DNA from: Molanna angustata
Lineage: Eukaryota; Arthropoda; Insecta; Trichoptera; Molannidae
Direction: 5' to 3'
Assembly (NCBI GenBank): GCA_963576475.1
Contig: OY754982.1
Span: 258,001-322,000, forward strand
DNA length: 64,000 nt
Part shown: piece by piece, positions 1 to 13,237 of the stretch
How positions within the stretch are numbered: position 1 is the stretch's first letter
How the letters are laid out: the number at the start of each line of letters is the position of its first letter
Notes under the pieces: generated by a model
Told to the model about the DNA's origin: nothing
The model's input: only the letters and a program-made list of their open reading frames with translations
The model's database searches: none
Program-made: the position numbers and the translations under genes

Positions 1-300
1 AATTAATACGGTCTTCTGCACCTGATCATGAAAAGAATACAATGGAGAAGCTGTTCCAGTTAGCACAAAAAAGAGATACATAAGCCAATGTTGTAGCAGA
101 TGTTACAGAAAGAATCAAAATCTCACCTCCATACAGTTTAGTTCCCATTAAGAAAACAGAGCATCCAGAAAATTAGATTGGATGAACAGGTGATCTGGCA
201 CTTTGTCAAATGAATTCGTATTTTGGGAGCGTTGTCATCCTTTTATTCACAGTTAAAAAATTTACTTTACTCGTTTTTCCAACTGTCGATTTGTTCAGGG
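1..300. other. No recognised feature
   Basis: AT-rich sequence with no open frame, tRNA-like box or inverted repeat that I could support. It ends at the first arm of the foldback element that follows. Confidence 0.5.
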
Positions 301-490
301 GGGGAAGTCTGGTTCGACCGGCGAAATCAAAACCCTAGTGATTACCCATATCATGGATATAATTATCGTATGGAGTTCTATGACATCTAAAGATATTGTA
401 GAACTCCATATAATAATTATATCTATGATATGGGTAATCACGAAGGTTTTGATTTCGCCGATTGAACCAGACTTGCCCCCCAGGAGAACT
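300..490. mobile_element. Foldback MITE (CTGGGGGGCAAGTCTGG family), complete copy
   Basis: Two arms of about 75-80 bp are near-perfect reverse complements around a short centre near 395. The outer ends read GGGGGGAAGTCTGGTT and, on the other strand, CTGGGGGGCAAGTCTGG. The word TTTGTTC flanks the left end (about 289-295) and recurs just right of the element (about 490-496), so it may be a short target duplication. There is no coding capacity. Related arms lie near 19240, 27330, 56140, 60940 and 62740. The transposon superfamily is not identified. Confidence 0.75.
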
Positions 491-499
491 TTGTTCTCT

Positions 500-683
500 T
501 AACATATCGACAATGTATCAAGCCAGAATACGCGAGAATTGTATGGAGAGGTCTACTTTTTTCACGGCTTTTCCAACTTTGAAGTCAAAAAACACCAACT
601 TAGAGGCTTCGCAGCATATATGTTCCATACACGGATTTACTCAGAATTCGGAGTAGAACATTTCGTGTGTCTGTGTGTGTGTC

Positions 684-742
<59 letters not shown>

Positions 743-1565
743 GTGTGTCTGTGTGTGCGTGTGTGTATGTCTGTGTGTGTGTGTGTGTCCCCCTTATAAC
801 TTTTGATCCGCTCAATTTACAGAGCCTAAAATTTCATAATATATAAACAGTTACAGGCCTACAAAACTTTTATACTCGGAATTTTGAATTTTTGTTTCAG
901 TCAGGGGTTATCAACTTTTGAATTTTTATTTTATTTTCCCCTATATCTCAGAAACCATAAAAGCTAGAACGCTGAAAATTGGTATAAACATAGACAAATA
1001 CAAAATCTCAAATTAGTTTATTCAAAAAAATTCCAGGGTTTCTCAAACATTTTTTATTAAGAAAAGTATTTTTTTTATGATAAATTTATGAGTTTAACTG
1101 CCTATATTTCCATTTTTTTTTAAATATCGAAAAAAGCCGAAACACCCCAACTAGATATTTTAATTTTATATAAAAAATATAAACATTGTAGCAGTACATC
1201 TCAAATTTTTTTTAACAATTTTTATAAAAATTGAATTTAGTGACGACATCGCTTCATACAATTTGTATGGTAGTCACCTATACACAATATCAAAGAAGAC
1301 TTAATAGTTTGATACTTCATCTCTAAACATACAATATACATATACCATCATGCTGTTTTCATATTCCGGGTAGGAAAAAAAGACTGACCTCCATACTATC
1401 CTATCTTGACTACCTAGGTACATGTGTTGTATAGAAAACTAAATATCATAAAATAATAAATAATTTGTATTTATGGGTTTATAGTTTGGTACATATTCTT
1501 CAACTATACATACTATCGCTATCGACAGTTGGATCTCATGTGTTACATGCAACTAGTCTTAGCTA
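500..1565 (+). repeat. Interspersed repeat family R1, copy A
   Basis: About 1 kb of non-coding sequence with long matching stretches at 13790-14660 (same strand) and at 25551-27330 (opposite strand, split by a pogo insertion). Shared landmarks are AGGCTTCG followed by a TG tract, CTTTTGATCCGCT, GGGGTTATCAAC, GGTCAGTCT next to a GGGTAGG block, and a right end near GCAACTAGTC. No protein is visible. It may be a non-autonomous element of unknown class. Confidence 0.65.
664..790. repeat. (TG)n microsatellite
   Basis: Almost uninterrupted TG/TGTC dinucleotide repeat of about 125 bp inside repeat R1 copy A. The equivalent spot in copy B (13880-13940) is also TG-rich, so the tract belongs to the repeat family. 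The Val/Cys-rich and Thr/His-rich open frames across it are artefacts. Confidence 0.95.
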
Positions 1566-1769
1566 ATACTGACATCATCCTGAACTTAAAGAAAGTGATA
1601 ACTAATATTATTGACTGCAAGTTGACAATTTCAGAATAATAAAATGTAAAAATTCTCTCGATAAAAAATAGTTCAGAATGTATCCCTGAGATTTCCGCGA
1701 TCCCCTCGTTATCCGTTTAATTTACTAGATTTCAAACGATAATTTATCAAAAATATTGTTAAATATGAC

Positions 1770-1997
1770 GTATACACTTTGACTGTTTTAGATTTTTTAA
1801 TGATTAGTGATGAGACACTGGATCATTTATTTCTTGAATGCCCCATAAACGATAAGTATCCGTCCTTTTTTACCGACCTCACAGAGATTGGGGTTCCAAT
1901 TCCAACAAATGTGAGGACATTGTTGAGCTACAATTCCAGGCAGGTGAACATTTTGATCAAAGAATACATCAAAATTAATGACATTAAAATCTAACTC
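1770..1997 (+). pseudogene. Non-LTR retrotransposon ORF2 C-terminal scrap
   Basis: A short open frame contains DETLDHLFLECPIN, which resembles the Cys/His region found after the reverse transcriptase domain of many LINE ORF2 proteins (ETxxHLFxxCP). Only about 60 residues remain and no upstream RT is visible. Low to moderate confidence. Confidence 0.4.
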
Positions 1998-2059
1998 TGT
2001 ACATAAAATTGAAATTGTTTGAAGTAAAATAAATACACAAAAATAATTTAGATTTCTCT

Positions 2060-2480
2060 CTATTTAGACTATTTAATATGACTCTAATGTATGCTAGTGA
2101 GACATGGACATGGCAGAAGACGCATGAAAGTAGAATCAACGCGGTTGAAATGAGGTCACTAAGACGAATGTGTGGTAAAACGATGTATGATAGAATAAGA
2201 AATGAGGATATTAGACGAGAATGTATGATTGAAAGAAATATCGTAAGTAAGATGAAAATAAATGCCCTAAGGTGGTTCGGCCACATAGAAAGAATGAGTG
2301 ATGACCGTCTGACAAAAAAAAATATACAAGATGGTGATGTTAGAAGTAAGAACAAAAGAAGAGCGTGTATGAGACGATGTATGGACGTGAATGAAGCGAG
2401 GAATGTATGTCAATAGAGAGGAGTCTGTCGTTAGGTTCTCTCTGCCTTCCCCAAATAGGGAAATGGCGTGATGGTATAGT
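2060..2480 (+). pseudogene. Non-LTR retrotransposon ORF2 3' fragment (YASETW family)
   Basis: The translation has YASETWTWQK, RRMCGKTMYDRIRNEDIR and LRWFGHIERM, the typical C-terminal part of an endonuclease/reverse transcriptase LINE. It is followed by the 3' end GGTTCTCTCTGCCT. The same family recurs at 18100-18475 (+), 32640-32870 (-) and 59745-59835 (-). The copy is 5'-truncated and lacks the RT catalytic block, so it is not functional. Confidence 0.8.
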
Positions 2481-2753
2481 AATGTGTTAACTTGTATAGC
2501 TGAGAACACTCTTAACGGGTGAAGAGCAAAAAAAATTGTTACTTGATTTAAAAAAAAATGGTTTAATTCATTTTGTCGCTTACCTCGTTCCTATTTTGCA
2601 TTAGCCAAGTCGTACAAAATGTATGGCGGGACGAAACTCCACCACTTCAATTTCAGTACGAGAAGAGCGGTACAACTCGCAAAAAAATCTCAGTGGCTGT
2701 GCGGCCTTAATTGAATCCATAGTGCCGAGAAATCACAAAATTTATTACTTTTT
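2481..2753. other. No recognised feature
   Basis: Spacer between the LINE fragment and the satellite. No gene or repeat recognised. Confidence 0.5.
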
Positions 2754-4823
2754 GAAATATCTATATTATTTATATCGTTGGTACCTACATATATGAAACT
2801 TAAATAATTCATTTTATTATATCTACTGTCCATCATATTATCTGTGATACAATGTAGGTACATACACTGTTATAAGTTATGAAATATCTATATTATTTAT
2901 ATCGTTGGTACCTACATACATATATGAAACTTAAATAATTCATTTTATTATATCTACTGTCCATCATATTATCTGTGATACAATGTAGGTACATACACTG
3001 TTATAAGTTATGAAATATCTATATTATTTATATCGTTGGTACCTACATATATGAAACTTAAATAATTCATTTTATTATATCTACTGTCCATCATATTATC
3101 TGTGATACAATGTAGGTACATACACTGTTATAAGTTATGAAATATCTATATTATTTATATCGTTGGTACCTACATACATATATGAAACTTAAATAATTCA
3201 TTTTATTATATCTACTGTCCATCATATTATCTGTGATACAATGTAGGTACATACACTGTTATAAGTTATGAAATATCTATATTATTTATATCGTTGGTAC
3301 CTACATACATATATGAAACTTAAATAATTCATTTTATTATATCTACTGTCCATCATATTATCTGTGATACAATGTAGGTACATACACTGTTATAAGTTAT
3401 GAAATATCTATATTATTTATATCGTTGGTACCTACATACATATATGAAACTTAAATAATTCATTTTATTATATCTACTGTCCATCATATTATCTGTGATA
3501 CAATGTAGGTACATACACTGTTATAAGTTATGAAATATCTATATTATTTATATCGTTGGTACCTACATACATATATGAAACTTAAATAATTCATTTTATT
3601 ATATCTACTGTCCATCATATTATCTGTGATACAATGTAGGTACATACACTGTTATAAGTTATGAAATATCTATATTATTTATATCGTTGGTACCTACATA
3701 CATATATGAAACTTAAATAATTCATTTTATTATATCTACTGTCCATCATATTATCTGTGATACAATGTAGGTACATACACTGTTATAAGTTATGAAATAT
3801 CTATATTATTTATATCGTTGGTACCTACATATATGAAACTTAAATAATTCATTTTATTATATCTACTGTCCATCATATTATCTGTGATACAATGTAGGTA
3901 CATACACTGTTATAAGTTATGAAATATCTATATTATTTATATCGTTGGTACCTACATACATATATGAAACTTAAATAATTCATTTTATTATATCTACTGT
4001 CCATCATATTATCTGTGATACAATGTAGGTACATACACTGTTATAAGTTATGAAATATCTATATTATTTATATCGTTGGTACCTACATACATATATGAAA
4101 CTTAAATAATTCATTTTATTATATCTACTGTCCATCATATTATCTGTGATACAATGTAGGTACATACACTGTTATAAGTTATGAAATATCTATATTATTT
4201 ATATCGTTGGTACCTACATACATATATGAAACTTAAATAATTCATTTTATTATATCTACTGTCCATCATATTATCTGTGATACAATGTAGGTACATACAC
4301 TGTTATAAGTTATGAAATATCTATATTATTTATATCGTTGGTACCTACATACATATATGAAACTTAAATAATTCATTTTATTATATCTACTGTCCATCAT
4401 ATTATCTGTGATACAATGTAGGTACATACACTGTTATAAGTTATGAAATATCTATATTATTTATATCGTTGGTACCTACATACATATATGAAACTTAAAT
4501 AATTCATTTTATTATATCTACTGTCCATCATATTATCTGTGATACAATGTAGGTACATACACTGTTATAAGTTATGAAATATCTATATTATTTATATCGT
4601 TGGTACCTACATACATATATGAAACTTAAATAATTCATTTTATTATATCTACTGTCCATCATATTATCTGTGATACAATGTAGGTACATACACTGTTATA
4701 AGTTATGAAATATCTATATTATTTATATCGTTGGTACCTACATACATATATGAAACTTAAATAATTCATTTTATTATATCTACTGTCCATCATATTATCT
4801 GTGATACAATGTAGGTACATACA
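2754..4823 (+). repeat. 131-bp satellite array, left segment (16 units)
   Basis: Tandem units starting at GAAATATCTATATT (2754, 2881, 3012, 3139, 3270 ... 4707). Most units are 131 bp. Units at 2754, 3012 and 3794 are 127 bp because one CATA of the CATACATATATG segment is missing. Every unit carries GGTACCTAC and, about 70 bp later, GTAGGTAC, which are reverse complements, so each unit could form a hairpin. Units look identical by eye apart from the 4-bp indel. The last unit is split at 4823 by a LINE insertion. Confidence 0.97.
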
Positions 4824-5842
4824 TTCTCTATACATAGTAATGATTATCCGAGTGACATTAGTGTACTAATCCACGCTCGTGATGCTGCCTGTTGCTTGGG
4901 TTCTTGTAGTGATAGCTGTTCTAAACTCAAGATTGCTAACAATGTCAAATATCTGGGAATAATAATAGATAAAAACCTTAAATGGAAAGAGCAAATAGAA
5001 ACAGTGGTAAAAAGGATAAGAAAATTAACATACATATTTCTTGAAATCAGAAATTACATGTCATTAAAGCATTTATATTATGTGTATTATGGTCTTGTAC
5101 AGTCCTTGTTACAGTATTCTGTCACAAGTTGGGGAGCAGCCTATGATACCAGCCTGGGGTGTGTGGATGTTGTGCAGAAGTTGATTATTAAAATAATTCT
5201 CGGAAAACGCAGAGACTATCCCTCTGAACAATTATTCATAGATTTCAAAGTTTTAAAATTCAAAAATATTTTCAAAAAATTTGCTATTTTACAAGTACTA
5301 CGAGAACCTGAGCACCATAGATTTATAATTGAAAATCGGACCCGATATAGATTTTTATTTTTCCAAGATAGAAGGAAGACAACTTTTGCGCAGCATCACT
5401 ACTCATTCCTGGGAGAAAAGTGTTTTAACGACCTTCCTCTAGATATAAGAAAAACAACTGACTCTAGACAACTCATAAATAAAATAAAACAACATTTTAA
5501 AACAGATATTTAAATCACTTGTATTTTGTTTTCTTTTGTTTGTGATAGTGTATATGTCTGAATATGTTGGTGTGTGTGTATCTATGTGTGTGTTGGTATA
5601 TGTATATATATCTTTATGTGTGTAGGTACCTATATATGTATGTATTTATACTTATATGAAATAAAAAAAAAAAAAATAAGGATAGTATGACTATGACTAA
5701 CACAACTCCTCTCTACTCAAGCCTAATAAGCTTTCAGAGAGGAGTGGTATTGTAATATATATTATTTGTAAATGAATTATTGCTTGCTATTGTGAACATA
5801 CATGTTGTATAAATAAAAAAAAAAATAAAAAAAAAAAAAAAA
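4824..5842 (+). mobile_element. 5'-truncated non-LTR retrotransposon inserted in the satellite
   Basis: Foreign block that interrupts satellite unit 4707. The unit resumes at 5848, and 4707-4823 plus 5848-5861 together make exactly 131 bp. The word ATACA at 4819-4823 is repeated at 5843-5847, a short target duplication whose first A cannot be told from the tail. The block ends in an A-rich tail (5812-5843) after an AATAAA-like sequence. The 5' end is truncated inside ORF2. This is a typical target-primed LINE insertion. Confidence 0.9.
4896..5513 (+). pseudogene. LINE ORF2 C-terminal part (RT thumb and beyond)
   Basis: About 205 codons remain open. NNVKYLGIIIDKNLKWKEQI is the conserved block just after the palm of non-LTR reverse transcriptases. 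It is followed by LQYSVTSWGAAYD, the region with LIIKIILGKR, and a C-terminal CFNDLPLDIRKTTDSRQLINK. The frame continues upstream only to the truncation point at 4824, and the start given is merely the first possible start codon. The YxDD catalytic box and the endonuclease are missing, so the copy cannot mobilise itself. The clade (Jockey or CR1-like) is not certain. Confidence 0.85.
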
Positions 5843-5847
5843 ATACA

Positions 5848-8800
5848 CTGTTATAAGTTATGAAATATCTATATTATTTATATCGTTGGTACCTACATAC
5901 ATATATGAAACTTAAATAATTCATTTTATTATATCTACTGTCCATCATATTATCTGTGATACAATGTAGGTACATACACTGTTATAAGTTATGAAATATC
6001 TATATTATTTATATCGTTGGTACCTACATACATATATGAAACTTAAATAATTCATTTTATTATATCTACTGTCCATCATATTATCTGTGATACAATGTAG
6101 GTACATACACTGTTATAAGTTATGAAATATCTATATTATTTATATCGTTGGTACCTACATACATATATGAAACTTAAATAATTCATTTTATTATATCTAC
6201 TGTCCATCATATTATCTGTGATACAATGTAGGTACATACACTGTTATAAGTTATGAAATATCTATATTATTTATATCGTTGGTACCTACATACATATATG
6301 AAACTTAAATAATTCATTTTATTATATCTACTGTCCATCATATTATCTGTGATACAATGTAGGTACATACACTGTTATAAGTTATGAAATATCTATATTA
6401 TTTATATCGTTGGTACCTACATACATATATGAAACTTAAATAATTCATTTTATTATATCTACTGTCCATCATATTATCTGTGATACAATGTAGGTACATA
6501 CACTGTTATAAGTTATGAAATATCTATATTATTTATATCGTTGGTACCTACATACATATATGAAACTTAAATAATTCATTTTATTATATCTACTGTCCAT
6601 CATATTATCTGTGATACAATGTAGGTACATACACTGTTATAAGTTATGAAATATCTATATTATTTATATCGTTGGTACCTACATACATATATGAAACTTA
6701 AATAATTCATTTTATTATATCTACTGTCCATCATATTATCTGTGATACAATGTAGGTACATACACTGTTATAAGTTATGAAATATCTATATTATTTATAT
6801 CGTTGGTACCTACATATATGAAACTTAAATAATTCATTTTATTATATCTACTGTCCATCATATTATCTGTGATACAATGTAGGTACATACACTGTTATAA
6901 GTTATGAAATATCTATATTATTTATATCGTTGGTACCTACATACATATATGAAACTTAAATAATTCATTTTATTATATCTACTGTCCATCATATTATCTG
7001 TGATACAATGTAGGTACATACACTGTTATAAGTTATGAAATATCTATATTATTTATATCGTTGGTACCTACATACATATATGAAACTTAAATAATTCATT
7101 TTATTATATCTACTGTCCATCATATTATCTGTGATACAATGTAGGTACATACACTGTTATAAGTTATGAAATATCTATATTATTTATATCGTTGGTACCT
7201 ACATACATATATGAAACTTAAATAATTCATTTTATTATATCTACTGTCCATCATATTATCTGTGATACAATGTAGGTACATACACTGTTATAAGTTATGA
7301 AATATCTATATTATTTATATCGTTGGTACCTACATACATATATGAAACTTAAATAATTCATTTTATTATATCTACTGTCCATCATATTATCTGTGATACA
7401 ATGTAGGTACATACACTGTTATAAGTTATGAAATATCTATATTATTTATATCGTTGGTACCTACATACATATATGAAACTTAAATAATTCATTTTATTAT
7501 ATCTACTGTCCATCATATTATCTGTGATACAATGTAGGTACATACACTGTTATAAGTTATGAAATATCTATATTATTTATATCGTTGGTACCTACATACA
7601 TATATGAAACTTAAATAATTCATTTTATTATATCTACTGTCCATCATATTATCTGTGATACAATGTAGGTACATACACTGTTATAAGTTATGAAATATCT
7701 ATATTATTTATATCGTTGGTACCTACATACATATATGAAACTTAAATAATTCATTTTATTATATCTACTGTCCATCATATTATCTGTGATACAATGTAGG
7801 TACATACACTGTTATAAGTTATGAAATATCTATATTATTTATATCGTTGGTACCTACATACATATATGAAACTTAAATAATTCATTTTATTATATCTACT
7901 GTCCATCATATTATCTGTGATACAATGTAGGTACATACACTGTTATAAGTTATGAAATATCTATATTATTTATATCGTTGGTACCTACATACATATATGA
8001 AACTTAAATAATTCATTTTATTATATCTACTGTCCATCATATTATCTGTGATACAATGTAGGTACATACACTGTTATAAGTTATGAAATATCTATATTAT
8101 TTATATCGTTGGTACCTACATACATATATGAAACTTAAATAATTCATTTTATTATATCTACTGTCCATCATATTATCTGTGATACAATGTAGGTACATAC
8201 ACTGTTATAAGTTATGAAATATCTATATTATTTATATCGTTGGTACCTACATACATATATGAAACTTAAATAATTCATTTTATTATATCTACTGTCCATC
8301 ATATTATCTGTGATACAATGTAGGTACATACACTGTTATAAGTTATGAAATATCTATATTATTTATATCGTTGGTACCTACATACATATATGAAACTTAA
8401 ATAATTCATTTTATTATATCTACTGTCCATCATATTATCTGTGATACAATGTAGGTACATACACTGTTATAAGTTATGAAATATCTATATTATTTATATC
8501 GTTGGTACCTACATACATATATGAAACTTAAATAATTCATTTTATTATATCTACTGTCCATCATATTATCTGTGATACAATGTAGGTACATACACTGTTA
8601 TAAGTTATGAAATATCTATATTATTTATATCGTTGGTACCTACATACATATATGAAACTTAAATAATTCATTTTATTATATCTACTGTCCATCATATTAT
8701 CTGTGATACAATGTAGGTACATACACTGTTATAAGTTATGAAATATCTATATTATTTATATCGTTGGTACCTACATACATATATGAAACTTAAATAATTC

Positions 8801-11800
8801 ATTTTATTATATCTACTGTCCATCATATTATCTGTGATACAATGTAGGTACATACACTGTTATAAGTTATGAAATATCTATATTATTTATATCGTTGGTA
8901 CCTACATACATATATGAAACTTAAATAATTCATTTTATTATATCTACTGTCCATCATATTATCTGTGATACAATGTAGGTACATACACTGTTATAAGTTA
9001 TGAAATATCTATATTATTTATATCGTTGGTACCTACATACATATATGAAACTTAAATAATTCATTTTATTATATCTACTGTCCATCATATTATCTGTGAT
9101 ACAATGTAGGTACATACACTGTTATAAGTTATGAAATATCTATATTATTTATATAGTTGGTACCTACATATATGAAACTTAAATAATTCATTTTATTATA
9201 TCTACTGTCCATCATATTATCTGTGATACAATGTAGGTACATACACTGTTATAAGTTATGAAATATCTATATTATTTATATCGTTGGTACCTACATACAT
9301 ATATGAAACTTAAATAATTCATTTTATTATATCTACTGTCCATCATATTATCTGTGATACAATGTAGGTACATACACTGTTATAAGTTATGAAATATCTA
9401 TATTATTTATATCGTTGGTACCTACATACATATATGAAACTTAAATAATTCATTTTATTATATCTACTGTCCATCATATTATCTGTGATACAATGTAGGT
9501 ACATACACTGTTATAAGTTATGAAATATCTATATTATTTATATCGTTGGTACCTACATACATATATGAAACTTAAATAATTCATTTTATTATATCTACTG
9601 TCCATCATATTATCTGTGATACAATGTAGGTACATACACTGTTATAAGTTATGAAATATCTATATTATTTATATCGTTGGTACCTACATACATATATGAA
9701 ACTTAAATAATTCATTTTATTATATCTACTGTCCATCATATTATCTGTGATACAATGTAGGTACATACACTGTTATAAGTTATGAAATATCTATATTATT
9801 TATATCGTTGGTACCTACATACATATATGAAACTTAAATAATTCATTTTATTATATCTACTGTCCATCATATTATCTGTGATACAATGTAGGTACATACA
9901 CTGTTATAAGTTATGAAATATCTATATTATTTATATCGTTGGTACCTACATACATATATGAAACTTAAATAATTCATTTTATTATATCTACTGTCCATCA
10001 TATTATCTGTGATACAATGTAGGTACATACACTGTTATAAGTTATGAAATATCTATATTATTTATATCGTTGGTACCTACATACATATATGAAACTTAAA
10101 TAATTCATTTTATTATATCTACTGTCCATCATATTATCTGTGATACAATGTAGGTACATACACTGTTATAAGTTATGAAATATCTATATTATTTATATCG
10201 TTGGTACCTACATACATATATGAAACTTAAATAATTCATTTTATTATATCTACTGTCCATCATATTATCTGTGATACAATGTAGGTACATACACTGTTAT
10301 AAGTTATGAAATATCTATATTATTTATATCGTTGGTACCTACATACATATATGAAACTTAAATAATTCATTTTATTATATCTACTGTCCATCATATTATC
10401 TGTGATACAATGTAGGTACATACACTGTTATAAGTTATGAAATATCTATATTATTTATATCGTTGGTACCTACATATATGAAACTTAAATAATTCATTTT
10501 ATTATATCTACTGTCCATCATATTATCTGTGATACAATGTAGGTACATACACTGTTATAAGTTATGAAATATCTATATTATTTATATCGTTGGTACCTAC
10601 ATACATATATGAAACTTAAATAATTCATTTTATTATATCTACTGTCCATCATATTATCTGTGATACAATGTAGGTACATACACTGTTATAAGTTATGAAA
10701 TATCTATATTATTTATATCGTTGGTACCTACATATATGAAACTTAAATAATTCATTTTATTATATCTACTGTCCATCATATTATCTGTGATACAATGTAG
10801 GTACATACACTGTTATAAGTTATGAAATATCTATATTATTTATATCGTTGGTACCTACATACATATATGAAACTTAAATAATTCATTTTATTATATCTAC
10901 TGTCCATCATATTATCTGTGATACAATGTAGGTACATACACTGTTATAAGTTATGAAATATCTATATTATTTATATCGTTGGTACCTACATACATATATG
11001 AAACTTAAATAATTCATTTTATTATATCTACTGTCCATCATATTATCTGTGATACAATGTAGGTACATACACTGTTATAAGTTATGAAATATCTATATTA
11101 TTTATATCGTTGGTACCTACATACATATATGAAACTTAAATAATTCATTTTATTATATCTACTGTCCATCATATTATCTGTGATACAATGTAGGTACATA
11201 CACTGTTATAAGTTATGAAATATCTATATTATTTATATCGTTGGTACCTACATACATATATGAAACTTAAATAATTCATTTTATTATATCTACTGTCCAT
11301 CATATTATCTGTGATACAATGTAGGTACATACACTGTTATAAGTTATGAAATATCTATATTATTTATATCGTTGGTACCTACATACATATATGAAACTTA
11401 AATAATTCATTTTATTATATCTACTGTCCATCATATTATCTGTGATACAATGTAGGTACATACACTGTTATAAGTTATGAAATATCTATATTATTTATAT
11501 CGTTGGTACCTACATACATATATGAAACTTAAATAATTCATTTTATTATATCTACTGTCCATCATATTATCTGTGATACAATGTAGGTACATACACTGTT
11601 ATAAGTTATGAAATATCTATATTATTTATATCGTTGGTACCTACATACATATATGAAACTTAAATAATTCATTTTATTATATCTACTGTCCATCATATTA
11701 TCTGTGATACAATGTAGGTACATACACTGTTATAAGTTATGAAATATCTATATTATTTATATCGTTGGTACCTACATACATATATGAAACTTAAATAATT

Positions 11801-12661
11801 CATTTTATTATATCTACTGTCCATCATATTATCTGTGATACAATGTAGGTACATACACTGTTATAAGTTATGAAATATCTATATTATTTATATCGTTGGT
11901 ACCTACATACATATATGAAACTTAAATAATTCATTTTATTATATCTACTGTCCATCATATTATCTGTGATACAATGTAGGCACATACACTGTTATAAGTT
12001 ATGAAATATCTATATTATTTATATCGTTGGTACCTACATACATATATGAAACTTAAACAATTCATTTTATTATATCTACTGTCCATCATATTATCTGTGA
12101 TACAATGTAGGTACATACACTGTTATAAGTTATGAAATATCTATATTATTTATATCGTTGGTACCTACATACATATATGAAACTTAAATAATTCATTTTA
12201 TTATATCTACTGTCCATCATATTATCTGTGATACAATGTAGGTACATACACTGTTATAAGTTATGAAATATCTATATTATTTATATCGTTGGTACCTACA
12301 TACATATATGAAACTTAAATAATTCATTTTATTATATCTACTGTCCATCATATTATCTGTGATACAATGTAGGTACATACACTGTTATAAGTTATGAAAT
12401 ATCTATATTATTTATATCGTTGGTACCTACATACATATATGAAACTTAAATAATTCATTTTATTATATCTACTGTCCATCATATTATCTGTGATACAATG
12501 TAGGTACATACACTGTTATAAGTTATGAAATATCTATATTATTTATATCGTTGGTACCTACATACATATATGAAACTTAAATAATTCATTTTATTATATC
12601 TACTGTCCATCATATTATCTGTGATACAATGTAGGTAGGTACATACACTGTTATAAGTTAT
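5848..12661 (+). repeat. 131-bp satellite array, right segment (52 units plus the tail of the split unit)
   Basis: The same unit runs from 5862 to 12661. The 127-bp variants start at 6779, 9133, 10439 and 10697. The few substitutions seen by eye are C to A at 9155, T to C at 11981 and T to C at 12058. The last unit (12527-12661) has an extra GTAG, and homology stops at GCAATTC. There is no open frame, so a structural or heterochromatic role is more likely than a coding one. With the left segment the array has about 68 units and about 8.9 kb of satellite. Confidence 0.97.
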
Positions 12662-13095
12662 GCAATTCTACCTAAAATTTCTCAACAGGTATCATGTAGA
12701 AAATACATAATATGAGTTTTGTGACAATGTTTTTGTGTATATGGTGTATTGTGAAAACTTTTGTCCTCTGGGAATCTTATATTTGTTTGAATCTAATGTA
12801 CTTCATAAAAATGCATTTAGAGATTGTCAACCTTTCAAGAAAAAAATGAACTCTGACTATGGTGTGGAGAGTTTTGTGTTGGTCAAAACCCACTCGTTTA
12901 GCACAGTTTTGATAGACATAAATCTTTTATTATGTATGTTGAATGTTATTATATAATTAATACCTTATGTAAACATATTTTTATTTTATTTTTTATTGGC
13001 TTTACCATAAACTTGCAGGTTAGAAGATACTATGTCAAATATTGTTTAGTTGTACGAGAAGTTGTACAAAATAAATTTAAGTAAATAAAATTAAA
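12662..13095. other. No recognised feature
   Basis: AT-rich spacer after the satellite. A 73-codon open frame at 12735-12956 shows no recognisable motif and was not accepted as a gene. Confidence 0.5.
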
Positions 13096-13096
13096 T

Positions 13097-13232
13097 TAAT
13101 TTAGCACACACCCAAGAACAAGTTGCCACATTCTGTGATATCTGTCGCCTCACAGCTCCAGATTGATGAAAACAAAATTAAAAACTTTTCCACTGAGAAT
13201 CAAACCCAAACATTTAGCTACCTCACTAACTA
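13097..13232 (-). repeat. tRNA-headed SINE family S2, decayed copy
   Basis: Reading the - strand, the body CAGAATGTGGCAACTTGTT and a degenerate B-box region match the better copies at 33718-33966 (-), 42698-42870 (+) and 42966-43135 (+). The tRNA head of this copy is strongly mutated. Confidence 0.65.
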
Positions 13233-13237
13233 GATTT

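Noticed and set aside
539..815. Val/Cys-rich and Thr/His-rich open frames
   Set aside because: Translations of the TG/CA microsatellite.
2754..12661. CRISPR-like or gene-rich reading of the direct repeats
   Set aside because: Units are contiguous with no unique spacers, in a eukaryotic context, and hold no conserved open frame. It is a satellite.
12735..12956. 73-codon frame after the satellite
   Set aside because: Low-complexity AT-rich region, no motif, no gene context.
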